From contig CAZGYE010000309.1 in NCBI GenBank assembly GCA_964530165.1, positions 1 through 6,854 of the forward strand: a stretch of DNA of 6,854 nucleotides. Direction: 5' to 3'. The translations under genes and the position numbers were made by a program. Every line of letters begins with the position of its first letter. Position 1 is the stretch's first letter. Source of the DNA: CAZGYE01 sp964530165. GTDB taxonomy: Bacteria > Planctomycetota > Planctomycetia > Planctomycetales > Planctomycetaceae. Below are positions 1 through 5,900 of the stretch, piece by piece. The notes beneath the pieces were generated by a model. The model was given only the letters and a program-made list of their open reading frames with translations. It searched no databases and was not told where the DNA came from.

Positions 1-65
1 CCAACTGCCGAAAAATAGTCCAGATGACCTGAATTACCGCGTCCTTTCTAAGAAACTTTTTTTGA

Positions 66-180
66 GGAAAATTTCATACCAAACAGCTCGGTGCAATCGC
101 AGCGGTGCTGGCCGGCATTCTCATACTTGGGTTGTCGATCGCGCTTACATCAAACGAGGCCCACCTCACCTCGCCTCATC
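66..180 (+). pseudogene. possible remnant of an anchored/exported protein start
   Basis: Reading codons from 66 gives a positively charged stretch (KFHTKQ), then about 20 hydrophobic residues (LGAIAAVLAGILILGLSIAL) and TSNEA, a good signal peptide or membrane anchor. The frame opens just after a TGA at 63-65 and has no ATG. The only usable start is a GTG at 105, inside the hydrophobic core. A TTG at 62 in the neighbouring frame reads LRKISYQT and would join this segment after a one-base shift, so a frameshifted gene start is possible. After about codon 40 the frame becomes Pro/His-rich and ends near 305 with no recognisable domain. I see the hydrophobic segment directly; calling it a decayed 5' end is inference. 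Confidence 0.3.
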
Positions 181-272
181 CATCCCACCCCTGCCAATGC
201 CATTACGGCGACTTCACCGCCCGGGCTCAGCCCCTTTTGCCGCCGCATCTCAAACAGCCAGAAGGTTGCCCT

Positions 273-298
273 GGTTCCCAACCTCCAGCTTGGGAACC
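273..298. repeat. REP-like palindrome (GTTCCCAA...TTGGGAAC)
   Basis: GGTTCCCAA at 273-281 pairs perfectly with TTGGGAACC at 290-298 around the loop CCTCCAGC. The loop could pair two further bases (C283-G288, T284-A287) past a C282/C289 mismatch. Palindromes of the form GTTCCCAAGCTCCAGCTTGGGAAC are, from memory, widely dispersed in planctomycetes and several other phyla, and resemble REP elements mobilised by RAYT-type transposases. This copy would be such an element with one substitution at 282. No transposase gene is in the window. It could also act as a hairpin in RNA, but no T tract follows. Confidence 0.55.
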
Positions 299-319
299 CG
301 TTTGAAATCGAGAACGTCC

Positions 320-497
320 ATGCACTCTGATCAATCATCGCACAAAGAATCGTTCACGCCGTTCACGGTCACCCTGGCGCCAGATGTGGAAATCTCGGCG
401 AAAGACGTTACAATCTGGCTGGCGCGGACGCAGATGGGATATATGCAAATAATCCATCTGTCAGGTGATGGCATAACCATTTATCAGGAAATGACTT
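320..497 (+). other. possible short coding remnant before the methyltransferase
   Basis: An ATG at 320 opens a frame that reads like ordinary protein up to the methyltransferase start, for example FTVTLAPDVEISAKDV and GYMQIIHLSGDGITIYQE. It then runs on to a stop at 677-679 as an Arg/Ser-rich stretch that is only the shifted frame of the methyltransferase gene. No family is recognised, and there is no good Shine-Dalgarno sequence before 320. It may be the truncated start of a gene interrupted by insertion of the RM cassette, a small overlapping gene of 119 residues, or chance. A candidate promoter within it (387-414) argues mildly for chance or decay. No helix-turn-helix is visible, so it is not supported as a controller protein. 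Confidence 0.2.
387..414 (+). promoter_or_regulatory. candidate sigma70-like promoter for the RM cassette
   Basis: TGGAAA at 387-392 and TACAAT at 409-414 are separated by 16 bases. The -10 box matches TATAAT at five of six positions; the -35 box is weaker. Transcription would start near 421 and leave an untranslated leader of roughly 75 bases. This is the best candidate I find upstream of the methyltransferase gene, but it rests only on consensus matching. Confidence 0.3.
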
Positions 498-1439
498 ATG
501 GCGACGGAACGTACCTCGGCACAAGAGAACGAGCTTTTCGAGCACGCTCAGCACACGCAACCAACTCCCGAAGAGCCAGGGAGCCGTCCAGCGAGGAGAA
601 AGTGCAACGAACTCGATGGTCGAACATGGCTTCAATATTCCATCAGCGTTTGGGACGACATCAAGAAGTCTACCGCTGAAATCCGCCTTGGTCATCCCGC
701 AATGTTTCCAACCATGTTAGTTCATCGGCTGATTCAGATGTTCCTTCGAGCGGATCAGACTGTTGTTTTGGACCCATTTGTTGGCTCTGGGAGCACAGTG
801 ATTGGTGCACTTCAAGAGGGGAAGATTGGGATTGGACTCGACGTATCGCCCGACTACATCAAACAAGCACGCGAACGTTGCAGAAGTGTGCGAACGCTTT
901 GGGACGATTCGACGCGGAGCTTGAAGCCTGTGCTGAAAGTTGCGGACTCCAGAAACCTCCTTTCCCATGTTGACCCGAATTCCGTGGACCTCTGCATCAC
1001 ATCCCCGCCGTACTGGGACATTCTGAAGCAAAAGCGAACAGCGGATTATAAGGAGATCCGAAACTACGGGGACCGACAAACTGATCTGGGCACGATCCAA
1101 CAATACGATGCATTCTTCGCGCAACTTGCATCCGTTTTCCGGCAGGTGTTCCTTGCCCTAAAGCCAAACTCGTATTGCGTCGTGATCGTGATGGACCTGC
1201 GAAAGAAGAATCATTTCTTTCCGTTCCACAGCGATGTTGCCCAAATGATGGAGACTATTGGCTTCGTATTCGATGATCTCATCATCTGGAACAGAAAATC
1301 TGAGTATAACAATTTACGACCACTTGGCTATCCGGCCGTGTTTCGCGTCAACAAGGTGCATGAGTTCATTCTCTTCTTCAAAACCCCGGATGTCGCACAG
1401 AAACGTCAGCAAGATGGCGAGCTATCGAGCCTCCGTTAG
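498..1439 (+). CDS. DNA methyltransferase, amino-type (N4-cytosine or N6-adenine)
   Basis: This 313-residue protein is an S-adenosylmethionine-dependent DNA methyltransferase and presumably the protecting half of the RM pair. Visible motifs, in order, are a motif X-like HPAMFPTMLVHRLI at residues 66-79, AdoMet-binding motif I DPFVGSGST at 92-100, the GLDVSP acidic-loop region at 113-118, and catalytic motif IV TSPPYW at 168-173. A KVHEFILFFKT segment near 287-297 is typical of the end of this fold. The X-I-IV order fits the gamma-like arrangement, and SPPY rather than DPPY favours N4-cytosine, though N6-adenine is not excluded. The ATG at 498 is well supported: AGGAA at 486-490 lies seven bases upstream and an in-frame TGA at 492 blocks any earlier start. 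The nuclease gene begins nine bases after its stop. Codon use is more mixed at the third position than in the right-hand genes. Confidence 0.93.
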   Translation: MATERTSAQENELFEHAQHTQPTPEEPGSRPARRKCNELDGRTWLQYSISVWDDIKKSTAEIRLGHPAMFPTMLVHRLIQMFLRADQTVVLDPFVGSGSTVIGALQEGKIGIGLDVSPDYIKQARERCRSVRTLWDDSTRSLKPVLKVADSRNLLSHVDPNSVDLCITSPPYWDILKQKRTADYKEIRNYGDRQTDLGTIQQYDAFFAQLASVFRQVFLALKPNSYCVVIVMDLRKKNHFFPFHSDVAQMMETIGFVFDDLIIWNRKSEYNNLRPLGYPAVFRVNKVHEFILFFKTPDVAQKRQQDGELSSLR

Positions 1440-1448
1440 GGCAAGCTC
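1437..1448 (+). promoter_or_regulatory. ribosome binding site overlapping the upstream stop codon
   Basis: AGGG at 1438-1441 lies seven bases before the ATG at 1449 and shares bases with the TAG stop (1437-1439) of the methyltransferase gene. This arrangement favours translational coupling, so the nuclease would be made mainly after ribosomes have finished the methyltransferase. The coupling is inferred from the spacing. Confidence 0.5.
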
Positions 1449-2849
1449 ATGGCGTTGCAGATCAAGTTTCTTGCAAATCAGATTTCCGAGATTGCGGCCA
1501 CGATCAACCGGTTCTTGCATTCTGCGACAGATGCCACATTTCTCGTCGCATACGGTACCCACCGTGCTTTCGCCAAACTCGAACAGAACGCTGTGTTGTC
1601 TGGATACCTCAAGACCGGGTCTCGGTTACGGGTCCTTTTCGACGCAGATCGCCATTTCACTGATCCCCAGTTAATCATCGAACTCAGCACGTCCCCTGGC
1701 GACGTTGAGTGCCGCCTTTACGCTCCTCGTATACGTCAGCCCGACCGACAAGGCCCTATACCTGCATTTCATCCGAAAGTCTACTACTTCGAAAAAGAGG
1801 AGTGGGCAGCTGCTGTGGTTGGTTCCAGCAACTTTAGCCCTGGAGGTCTTTTCCACAACTATGAAGCGGCGATTGCTGTAGAAGGCGAATGGGAAGACGA
1901 ATTCTTTGAGCAGATACGTGCGTACGCGGAAAGTGTGTGGGACTCAAACTTTCAGATTGAGGTACTCAGCAATTCGAGGTTTGTCGAGCAGTATAGTGAC
2001 GCCTATCGCTCAGCTCAACAACGACAGCCGCGACCGGGACTCACGGAAGAAGCACCTTTCTACCAGACGACTGAAGATACAGAGTTTCTACAGCAGGCAT
2101 TTCAGAAGGTTACACAGGAATCGCTACAGCCTATCGTTGCGTACACGCTTGGTCTGATTGCCGGTGGGGGACTGCATTATGACGTTGAGAATGGTAAGGT
2201 CTCGATCCAGATGCGACGAGGCCCGTTGAATCGCGGTAAGCCTAACGAGGGGTTGATTTCGTTTCCTGGCGTCAGCGAGCGAAGTCTCTCGCAACGTGAT
2301 TGCGTACGTCGGGATGCTGAGCGAGTAATGACACGGCTGAGGAACGCCTTCACTGATTTGGAGACCGGTGATGAAGCCTCGCTTGAACAAACGAGCGAAC
2401 TTATCTTCCGGATAAATCTTGCCTTCAAACCGCAATCACCAATATGGGAGCGTGTGAGTCGGGAACTGCCAGCAAGTGGAGCAGGAAAATATGTCTGGCC
2501 GACCGAGCTTCCACTTGAAGAAGAACCAGTGCGTCGAGCGTATCTACAAGGATATATGGATATTCGAACGCGGATTTCGGTACACGATAGAATACCGGCT
2601 GGATTGTTGCGGATTGCCGTAAGTGTTGGTGGCAAGGCAGACGAGTTTGCCGAGAAACTGCTTGGTCTAATGGCTGCCGAATTTGCGTGTGAGCCAGGAA
2701 GATTCAACCTGGAGGTGGGATCGAAAAGGGGAAAGGAGACCCTTATTCGCATTGATCCCCGGTTGGTTCCTCCTAACTTTCTGCAATCGCACTGGCAAAG
2801 ACTCGTTGTCGAAGATTTCCGATCATTTAACGAACAAATGCAGGTCTGA
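1449..2849 (+). CDS. PLD-family (BfiI-like) restriction endonuclease with LAGLIDADG-like C-terminal half
   Basis: A 466-residue protein, probably the DNA-cleaving partner of the preceding methyltransferase. The N-terminal half (about 1-175) has the PLD nuclease signature: H108-x-K110, then GSSNFSPGGL at 125-134 with N128, then E139. As I recall, BfiI uses His105, Lys107, Asn125 and Glu136, which is the same spacing (+2, +20, +31). There is one HxK motif, so two chains would be needed to form an active site, as in BfiI. After a linker (about 176-225), AYTLGLIAGGGL at 231-242 and RAYLQGYMDIRTRIS at 363-377 resemble the two helix motifs of LAGLIDADG homing endonucleases. Each is followed by beta-rich sequence, and they are about 130 residues apart. 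The usual catalytic acids align with G240 and R373, so this half should bind DNA, not cut it. BfiI is shorter (about 358 residues) and has a B3-like C-terminal domain. The PLD call is firm, the restriction role likely and the LAGLIDADG fold inferred. Confidence 0.85.
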   Translation: MALQIKFLANQISEIAATINRFLHSATDATFLVAYGTHRAFAKLEQNAVLSGYLKTGSRLRVLFDADRHFTDPQLIIELSTSPGDVECRLYAPRIRQPDRQGPIPAFHPKVYYFEKEEWAAAVVGSSNFSPGGLFHNYEAAIAVEGEWEDEFFEQIRAYAESVWDSNFQIEVLSNSRFVEQYSDAYRSAQQRQPRPGLTEEAPFYQTTEDTEFLQQAFQKVTQESLQPIVAYTLGLIAGGGLHYDVENGKVSIQMRRGPLNRGKPNEGLISFPGVSERSLSQRDCVRRDAERVMTRLRNAFTDLETGDEASLEQTSELIFRINLAFKPQSPIWERVSRELPASGAGKYVWPTELPLEEEPVRRAYLQGYMDIRTRISVHDRIPAGLLRIAVSVGGKADEFAEKLLGLMAAEFACEPGRFNLEVGSKRGKETLIRIDPRLVPPNFLQSHWQRLVVEDFRSFNEQMQV

Positions 2850-2870
2850 GGAATACGACTGACGCATTCC
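2850..2870 (+). terminator. candidate hairpin terminator of the RM cassette
   Basis: The base after the nuclease stop begins a hairpin. GGAAT (2850-2854) pairs with ATTCC (2866-2870), and CG (2856-2857) pairs with CG (2863-2864), with one A/C mismatch between them and the loop ACTGA. The following GTTGTTG is only moderately T-rich, so intrinsic termination would be weak. The convergent gene ends 33 bases further on, so a terminator here makes sense. No similar strong hairpin is seen for the opposing gene in the remaining gap. Confidence 0.4.
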
Positions 2871-2903
2871 GTTGTTGAAGGGACGTCACAGCGGTCGGCG
2901 GTG

Positions 2904-5699
2904 CTATTCAGCGCCGAACCAGACCGGGCTGCTCCAGGCGATTTCTTCGTCTTTTTGGAGGACGCGAACGTAGTAGTAGCTGCGTCCGGGAAGCGGTTTC
3001 TCGTCGACCATTGTGAAGTCGGCCTTCTTCCCCTTGGGGTTGGTGGAATAGATGAAGCGGTTGCTGCGGCAGATTTCGATGCGGTCGATGTCGGCGGGGC
3101 AGCGGGCGGTGACCTTGATCTTGACGGCGTCACCGGCCGGTTCGGTGATCTTTTCGCCCATGAGATGGCCGTCCACACGAACGTCGAGGAAGATCTTAGC
3201 GGCGGTCGTGCCGTAGCAGTGGCGGGCCCGGATGGCGTCCAGGATGGCCTCGTGCGTCAGCTCCGGTGCGAACACGCACGCCTTGCCGTACCCGCCGCCG
3301 TGGTCGGGACTGGCGATCACGCCGATCACAATGCCGCGCGCCCAGGCGTCCTGAATGAAGTAGCCCGAGGCGGGCGTCAGGCGGCCCGCCGCGCGGGGGG
3401 CCGCCCGGTATTCGTAGGAGCCGCGGGTCTGGAAGATCTCCGCAGCCGGCTGGGCCACTTCGTCGGTGAAGTTCCAATCGGTGGGGACGTTGCCCGTATC
3501 GGCAAGCTGGTGCGGGATTTGGACGAAATTGGCGTTCATCTTTCGCAGGTCTTCCCAGACTTGTGCCGGCGTTTGGCGGTTGCGGGCGTTCCACCATCTG
3601 GGAAAGTACGGATCGGCAAAGACGAGATTCCGATGCCCATAGAAACCGAACGGATGCTTCTCGCTGTACTCTTCGAACGTCGACGTCCATTCCTCGCCGA
3701 GAAAGGTGAGGAAGCGGCCGGGGTCGTGGTTGACGCGGGTCAGCTTGGCGGTGCGGCCCCACAGATAAGGATTGATGTTGTAGCCGTGATCGGTCACACA
3801 CGCGAAGTCGTGACGGGTGAGGTCTCGCATGCTCTGGTAATTCTCGTCGATCGACTGGTCGCCGACGCGGTTGCACACGGACACTTCGGAGTGCTCGTGA
3901 AGGGCGCCGAAGTAAAGGTTCAACGTTTGGTTCTTGTAGGTGATGGTCGGAGTCGGCGTCTCCTCGCCTCGTTCGATGCGAATTTGCGCCGGCGCGAAAG
4001 GCTCTTCGGACTCCGCCAACGGCTCGAGTTTCATGGCGGATTCCGTCGGCGCCGAACCGGTGTCGAGCGTCGCCAGATAGACGTCGCTGGTGGCCTTCGC
4101 CATCTGATCGAGGTCTGACCACGAGTTGGGGGCGTTGTCGGCCTGGAAGGCGACGACCGCCCGGTCGCCGTCGATGACCAGTCCGGGACGTCGGTCCATG
4201 CCCTTCAGAATGTTGACGGCCGTGGGCGATTGCCATCGCCCACCGGCAAAGCAGGTGAGGTAAGTATCCCAACCGGCCCGGGGCAGCCGCGGTTTGAGAA
4301 AAGCAATCCACAACCGCCCGCTGGAGTCGAACCGGGCATCGGCCGCTTCGCATCGGCCGGCGAGAGGGGATTTCACCGCTGCACCCTTTGGCGCGAGCAG
4401 ACCCTCGGGGGTGATCTGCGCCACGACGAGCCGTTTGCGGTTCGTTCGTCCCACATAGTACGCCTCCGTCCATGCATTTTCGTAGACGACCCACAGTTCA
4501 TCACCGCGAGTGAAGAGCACCGCGTGTCGGTCGATCGACGGAGCGCGCGTCAGGCGGGTTTCGCGTCCCCATGACCCGCCGGCGCTCCTGCGGCGCAGGA
4601 AGATGTCAAAACTGCCCTCGCTGAAGCCGTGCCAACCGACGCACACCTCGCCGTTGGAGAGTACGGCGATGGTGGGATCGTAACAGGAGCGTTTCTCTTG
4701 GCTGAGGGGAACGGGTTCGGAAACTTGGCCGTCGCGGATCGAGGCCGCGAAGATTTGCCGAGCGCCGTTGCGATTCGATTCCCAGGCGACCCACAGCGTT
4801 CCAGCGTGCCACGCGGCAGCCGGCTTCACGTCCACGGTGGCGTCGGCGGTCACGGGAATCGGACGCCCCGGACCATGAGGGCCACAAGTGACGGCGTAGA
4901 TGTCCCAGTTCTTCTTTTTCTCGGCGGCGTACACAACGACGACGTTCTCACCGGCGGCGACCGCATCCGGTTCGAGGATGTACGTGCCCTCGCCGCCAAG
5001 GACCTGCCACGTGCCGAGCTTCCGCAGAGTCGTCCCATTGGGTTTGTATCTTGCCACTTGGAGCGAATCGGCCCCCTCGCGGAAACTATTCCAAACGACA
5101 GACACCGAACCGTCGGCCGCCCGGGCCAGGGCCGGTTCGTCGTTGAAGCCCACGCCTTCGGACACACTTGTCAGAGGCGGCATCTGGGTCTCGTACAGCG
5201 CGACGTCGTCGACCCAGATTTGACCGGCCGGAGACGCGTAAGACGACGGAGCAATGATCTCCAACTGGAGCATCCCGCTGCGCCCGACCGCCAGCGGAAC
5301 GGCGTACTTCCGCCATTTGCGGGGCACGTTCTTCCACGAAGCAATCGACCGCCGGGTCGTTTCTCCGGGCTGCGTGACGAACAGCACCAGTTTCGTACGA
5401 TTGGTCGCCCTGGCCCAGATCTGAAACTCGTAGCGATTTCCCGCATGAACGGAAACTCGCTGACGCAGCCTCAGTGCCCGATTCGGCTTCGTGACTTCAC
5501 CGGTCAAACAGGCCGCGCCGGAGCGTGCGGCGGACTTTTCCTTCGCGAGCGAATGCTGAGGAGCGGCAGCCCAACCGGTTGTTCCTTCCTCGAAACCACC
5601 GTTCGTCAACATGTTCACCGGTTCGGCAGCCGTCGCGATTGCCGCGAACGCCCAAAGCACGACCGACCCCACGATCAGGAATTTGCTGAAACTGTTCAT
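2904..5699 (-). CDS. secreted protein: lectin-like domain, beta-propeller and PHP-type metal hydrolase domain
   Basis: A 931-residue exported protein of unknown substrate. Residues 1-25 are a signal peptide (MNSFSKF, hydrophobic core, cleavage near ATAA/EP). Residues 30-172 begin LTNGGFEEGTTGW and end IWVDDVALYE, the pattern of CBM4/9-like carbohydrate-binding jelly rolls. Residues about 185-545 hold repeated VVW/VAW/VGW/VVY strands with following xDIY/DIF strands, like a sialidase- or BNR-type beta-propeller; no clear Asp-box is seen. Residues 594-850 resemble the PHP/DUF3604-like metal-dependent hydrolase fold, with H601-E-H603, D637-H638-G, GEEW at 668-671, GHRN at 688-691, H730 and SPDH at 797-800 as likely metal ligands. 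A beta-rich tail (about 855-931) ends the protein. I infer binding and hydrolysis of an extracellular glycan or phosphoester. The ATG at 5699 is chosen over one 27 bases upstream because AGGTGA lies four bases before it and the signal peptide then starts cleanly. Third positions are G/C-rich. Confidence 0.85.
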   Translation of the reverse strand: MNSFSKFLIVGSVVLWAFAAIATAAEPVNMLTNGGFEEGTTGWAAAPQHSLAKEKSAARSGAACLTGEVTKPNRALRLRQRVSVHAGNRYEFQIWARATNRTKLVLFVTQPGETTRRSIASWKNVPRKWRKYAVPLAVGRSGMLQLEIIAPSSYASPAGQIWVDDVALYETQMPPLTSVSEGVGFNDEPALARAADGSVSVVWNSFREGADSLQVARYKPNGTTLRKLGTWQVLGGEGTYILEPDAVAAGENVVVVYAAEKKKNWDIYAVTCGPHGPGRPIPVTADATVDVKPAAAWHAGTLWVAWESNRNGARQIFAASIRDGQVSEPVPLSQEKRSCYDPTIAVLSNGEVCVGWHGFSEGSFDIFLRRRSAGGSWGRETRLTRAPSIDRHAVLFTRGDELWVVYENAWTEAYYVGRTNRKRLVVAQITPEGLLAPKGAAVKSPLAGRCEAADARFDSSGRLWIAFLKPRLPRAGWDTYLTCFAGGRWQSPTAVNILKGMDRRPGLVIDGDRAVVAFQADNAPNSWSDLDQMAKATSDVYLATLDTGSAPTESAMKLEPLAESEEPFAPAQIRIERGEETPTPTITYKNQTLNLYFGALHEHSEVSVCNRVGDQSIDENYQSMRDLTRHDFACVTDHGYNINPYLWGRTAKLTRVNHDPGRFLTFLGEEWTSTFEEYSEKHPFGFYGHRNLVFADPYFPRWWNARNRQTPAQVWEDLRKMNANFVQIPHQLADTGNVPTDWNFTDEVAQPAAEIFQTRGSYEYRAAPRAAGRLTPASGYFIQDAWARGIVIGVIASPDHGGGYGKACVFAPELTHEAILDAIRARHCYGTTAAKIFLDVRVDGHLMGEKITEPAGDAVKIKVTARCPADIDRIEICRSNRFIYSTNPKGKKADFTMVDEKPLPGRSYYYVRVLQKDEEIAWSSPVWFGAE

Positions 5700-5757
5700 C
5701 ACATCACCTGCAAAAAACCGGGCCAATTCAGAGGGTTTGTCCGGGAGCCTCCATAAC

Positions 5758-5766
5758 AGAATACCA
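5758..5766 (-). promoter_or_regulatory. weak extended -10 candidate for the secreted-protein gene
   Basis: On the - strand TGGTATTCT (TG, one base, then TATTCT) forms an extended -10 box about 58 bases upstream of the ATG at 5699. The region 16 bases further upstream (TTCCAA) is a poor -35 match. The call rests only on consensus matching. Confidence 0.25.
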
Positions 5767-5836
5767 GAAACCCCCGTAATTGGAACGCCCGCGGAGAATT
5801 GCCCGGCCGGTTACCTTCAGCCGCCGAAAGAGAAGC

Positions 5837-5866
5837 TTGGCCGACCACGAACCGACAAGCTATACT
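5837..5866 (+). promoter_or_regulatory. sigma70-like promoter of the PduS-like gene
   Basis: TTGGCC at 5837-5842 and TATACT at 5861-5866 are separated by 18 bases. The -10 box matches five of six consensus positions. Transcription would begin near 5873 and leave a leader of about 28 bases that contains the Shine-Dalgarno sequence GAGGT at 5892-5896. It sits in the only intergenic stretch between the two divergent right-hand genes. No operator repeat is evident around it. Confidence 0.5.
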
Positions 5867-5900
5867 GCACCAACTATTGGAAAGTCTTTTCGAGGTCGTG

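Noticed and set aside
717..1124. - strand frame inside the methyltransferase gene
   Set aside because: Lies antisense to motifs I to IV of the methyltransferase and shows no family signature.
498..2849. DISARM or BREX type defence locus (methyltransferase plus PLD protein)
   Set aside because: No helicase, DUF1998, PglZ or BrxC-like gene is present, and the PLD protein resembles BfiI with a large recognition half rather than a short DrmC.
2177..3178. - strand frame spanning the nuclease 3' end and the exported-protein 3' end
   Set aside because: Ser/Arg/Pro-rich, crosses two supported genes and their convergent gap, and has no domain.
2901..4118. Long + strand open frame opposite the exported-protein gene
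   Set aside because: Antisense shadow of a G/C-rich gene: low-complexity Val/Gly/Arg/Asp composition and no recognisable domain, while the - strand frame has clear motifs.
3196..4494. - strand frame in another phase inside the exported-protein gene
   Set aside because: Arg/Pro/Gly-rich composition typical of an out-of-phase reading of a G/C-rich gene.
5699..5726. Upstream ATG at 5726 as the start of the exported protein
   Set aside because: It would add nine residues before the signal peptide and lacks a good ribosome site, while AGGTGA is well placed before the ATG at 5699.
4629..5756. Second long + strand open frame opposite the exported-protein gene
   Set aside because: Rich in Arg, Gly and Pro with no motif; it overlaps the lectin-like and propeller coding regions and the signal peptide of the supported gene.
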